The notes beneath the pieces are model-generated. The model was not told the origin of the DNA. It made no database searches and saw only the letters and a program-made list of their open reading frames with translations. From the NCBI GenBank assembly GCA_963779325.1, contig CAVZXS010000031.1:1-7006 (forward strand): a DNA stretch of 7,006 bases, read 5' to 3'. The position numbers and the translations under genes were made by a program. Positions within the stretch are counted from its first letter, which is position 1, and every line of letters begins with the position of its first letter. Shown here in pieces: positions 5,569-7,006 of the stretch. The stretch is from CAVZXS01 sp963779325. GTDB lineage: Bacteria > Bacteroidota > Bacteroidia > Chitinophagales > Chitinophagaceae.

Positions 5569-6336
5569 ATGCAAATTGCTCAACAAATTTTATTCGTTCT
5601 TTTATCGGGTATCGCCATTTGGCTTTTTTCAAAAAAAGCAATGGAAATACGCCGCAATATTTTTTTGGGTAAACCCGAAGACTTCAGCGATAATAAACCG
5701 CAAAGATGGAAAAACCTGATGCTACTGGCGTTGGGACAAAAGAAGATGTTTAAAAATCCGTTAGTAGCCGTCATGCACTTTATTATTTATGCAGGCTTTA
5801 TCATTATCAATATTGAAGTGCTGGAAATTGTATTGGACGGCATACTGGGCAAGCACCGTATGTTCGCCACACCGCTCGGCGGTTTGTATACTTTTCTTAT
5901 TAATTTTTTTGAAATATTGGCCGTGTTGGTAATTGCCGTCTGTGTTATTTTTTTAATAAGAAGAAATACCATCAAACTAAAACGCTTTATAAGCAACGAC
6001 CTTAATGGGTGGCCCCGCAGCGATGCCAATTATATTTTGATTACCGAAATTGTTTTAATGTCATTGTTTCTTTTGCTGAATGCAAGCGACAGGGCTTTAC
6101 AACTGCAAGGTCACGAACATTATCTTGATACCGGTAGTTTTATATTTTCCGGTGTGTTGGCGCCGGCGTTACAGGGATTGAATGCTAGAAACATTGATTG
6201 CTTTAGAGCGCAGCAGTTGGTGGTTGCACATCATCGGCATTTTTGCATTCCTGAATTATTTACCTTACAGCAAACACCTGCATATTGTATTGGCTTTTCC
6301 CAATGCGTATTATGCAAGATTGCAACCGCAGGGTAA
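5569..6336 (+). CDS. Membrane-anchored Fe-S oxidoreductase, N-terminal fragment (frameshifted)
   Basis: This is the membrane half of a heterodisulfide-reductase-related Fe-S protein, probably an inner-membrane electron carrier. Real homologous sequence appears to run from the ATG at 5569 to about residue 204 (base 6180). Membrane segments are near residues 5-21, 64-89, 107-131 and 154-171. H70 within MHFIIYAGF is the kind of position that can bind haem in NarI-like domains, but haem binding is not established here. After residue 204 the frame changes: the remaining 51 residues are rich in Cys, His and Gln and are the out-of-frame reading of the next segment. That tail is not native. Joined to the gene at 6182-6886 by removal of one base, the total is about 438 residues, normal for this family. 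A PRTase gene is divergent upstream. Confidence 0.75.
   Translation: MQIAQQILFVLLSGIAIWLFSKKAMEIRRNIFLGKPEDFSDNKPQRWKNLMLLALGQKKMFKNPLVAVMHFIIYAGFIIINIEVLEIVLDGILGKHRMFATPLGGLYTFLINFFEILAVLVIAVCVIFLIRRNTIKLKRFISNDLNGWPRSDANYILITEIVLMSLFLLLNASDRALQLQGHEHYLDTGSFIFSGVLAPALQGLNARNIDCFRAQQLVVAHHRHFCIPELFTLQQTPAYCIGFSQCVLCKIATAG
6176..6188 (+). other. Frameshift site in the Fe-S oxidoreductase gene
   Basis: The two family-like frames meet at GGATTGAATGCTAG. Deleting one A of the AA pair at 6181-6182 gives LQGLMLETLIALERSSWW, a smooth join. A two-base loss would do the same. There is no long homopolymer or slippery heptamer, so programmed frameshifting is unlikely. Real mutation or assembly error is the simplest reading. 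Confidence 0.7.
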
Positions 6337-6886
6337 GATGCACAACATGCCTGCTGTACAAAATGAAGTGTTGTATGCCATGCAACCCGAAACAGCACCG
6401 GCCAATGCCGAGCCGCCCGGTAAGTTTGGCGCTAAGGATGTATTTGATTTGAGTTGGAAGAGCTTAATGGATGCTTACAGTTGCACCGAATGCGGAAGAT
6501 GCAGTGCGGCTTGTCCCGCCAACCTAACAGGGAAATTATTAAGTCCGCGAAAAATAATGATGGATACGCGGGACCGATTGGAAGAAGCAGGAAAAAATAT
6601 AAATGCGAACGGCGAATTTAAAGACGACGGCAAAACATTGCTCACTAATTATATATCGGTAGAAGAATTGCGTGCCTGCACCACCTGCAATGCTTGCGTG
6701 GAAGAATGCCCTGTTTCCATTTCACCGGTGGAGATTATTTTAGAACTGCGCCGCAGCTTGGTGATGGAAGACAGTAATGCTCCGCAGGAATGGAATGCTA
6801 TGTTCAGCAATGTAGAAAATAATTTTGCTCCGTGGAAGTTTGCGCCGGATGAGAGAGATAAGTGGACGGAGGAAATTAATGGATAA
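6182..6886 (+). CDS. Membrane-anchored Fe-S oxidoreductase, C-terminal fragment with two [4Fe-4S] motifs
   Basis: This is the continuation of the preceding gene in the +1 frame. Residues 1-38 hold the last membrane segment (SSWWLHIIGIFAFLNYLPYS) and the motif KHLHIVLAFPNAYY. Then comes the soluble ferredoxin-like part with two cysteine sets. C101, C104, C107 and C111 lie in CTECGRCSAACPA. C166, C169, C172 and C176 lie in CTTCNACVEECPV. Both follow the CxxCxxCxxxCP pattern of [4Fe-4S] clusters. The C-terminus (DERDKWTEEING) looks complete. The ATG at 6182 directly follows an in-frame TGA and lies inside the coding region of the first fragment. It is better read as the far side of a frameshift than as a genuine start, though independent initiation cannot be excluded. 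In many genomes a cysteine-rich CCG-domain partner follows this gene; none is seen before the window ends. Confidence 0.8.
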   Translation: MLETLIALERSSWWLHIIGIFAFLNYLPYSKHLHIVLAFPNAYYARLQPQGKMHNMPAVQNEVLYAMQPETAPANAEPPGKFGAKDVFDLSWKSLMDAYSCTECGRCSAACPANLTGKLLSPRKIMMDTRDRLEEAGKNINANGEFKDDGKTLLTNYISVEELRACTTCNACVEECPVSISPVEIILELRRSLVMEDSNAPQEWNAMFSNVENNFAPWKFAPDERDKWTEEING

Positions 6887-6934
6887 TGAATTAATTGAAA
6901 ATGGAAAATATACTGACCGGTATAATCATTTGCA

Positions 6935-7006
6935 TCAGTTTTTGCTAAGTAAAATGATTTTTTCTTCAATCAGCAAATCACTCTTGCAATCGCAAAGATC
7001 ATCTCC
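6935..7006 (-). CDS. Possible C-terminal end of a gene running in from beyond the window
   Basis: On the minus strand the frame from the window edge is open for 23 codons to a TGA at 6935-6937 and reads like protein (SDLLIEEKIILLSKN near its end). It is too short to recognise. A plus-strand frame starting at the ATG at 6953 is also open to the edge, so either could be accidental. Between 6887 and 6934 I see nothing else. Confidence 0.2.
   Translation of the reverse strand, partial: GDDLCDCKSDLLIEEKIILLSKN

Noticed and set aside
6176..6188. Programmed ribosomal frameshifting in the Fe-S protein gene
   Set aside because: There is no slippery heptamer, no evident stimulatory structure, and family members are normally a single uninterrupted frame.
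6649..6969. Minus-strand frame of 106 codons overlapping the end of the Fe-S protein
   Set aside because: It runs antisense through both the second cysteine cluster and the C-terminus, starts at TTG, and has no recognisable features.

Overview
The window looks like chromosomal DNA of a Bacteroidota bacterium, probably of the Chitinophagaceae type. This is inference from protein style and genome texture: moderate GC, start codons without clear Shine-Dalgarno sequences, a promoter resembling TAnnTTTG, a DUF2279-type envelope protein, and short palindromic repeats in nearly every intergenic space. No rRNA, tRNA or CRISPR array is visible.

Layout. Positions 87-407 (minus) encode a small single-domain cupin. 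Positions 539-2263 (minus) encode a complete alpha-D-phosphohexomutase (phosphoglucomutase/phosphomannomutase). Both lie on the same strand, separated by a spacer with a strong REP-like hairpin. Positions 2264-2570 hold no gene but contain three consecutive hairpins flanked by a direct repeat. Positions 2571-3218 form a self-contained REP/RAYT element ('REPtron'): a Y1/HUH transposase gene on the minus strand, interrupted by an in-frame TGA, between two identical-length inverted arms that each carry two REP palindromes. Positions 3417-4568 (plus) encode a DUF2279-type envelope protein whose 5' end is abnormal: the signal peptide is preceded by sequence that looks non-native and may be the antisense of a decayed gene. 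Positions 4569-4850 are a convergent intergenic region with three hairpins. Positions 4851-5351 (minus) encode a type I phosphoribosyltransferase. Divergent from it, 5569-6886 (plus) encode a membrane-anchored Fe-S oxidoreductase related to heterodisulfide reductase subunits, split by a one-base frameshift near 6181. The last 120 bases hold no certain gene.

How it fits together. The metabolic genes (hexose-phosphate interconversion, PRPP-dependent transfer, electron transfer) do not form one obvious pathway. The window reads as ordinary housekeeping sequence bombarded by palindromic repeats. The most informative part is the REPtron, where covariation between its REP copies (AT/AT pairs replaced by GC/GC pairs) shows selection on the folded structure. 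Three reading frames show damage or oddity: the transposase stop, the Fe-S protein frameshift, and the rebuilt DUF2279 N-terminus. Sequencing error cannot be excluded for the first two. I found no convincing undescribed multi-gene system.
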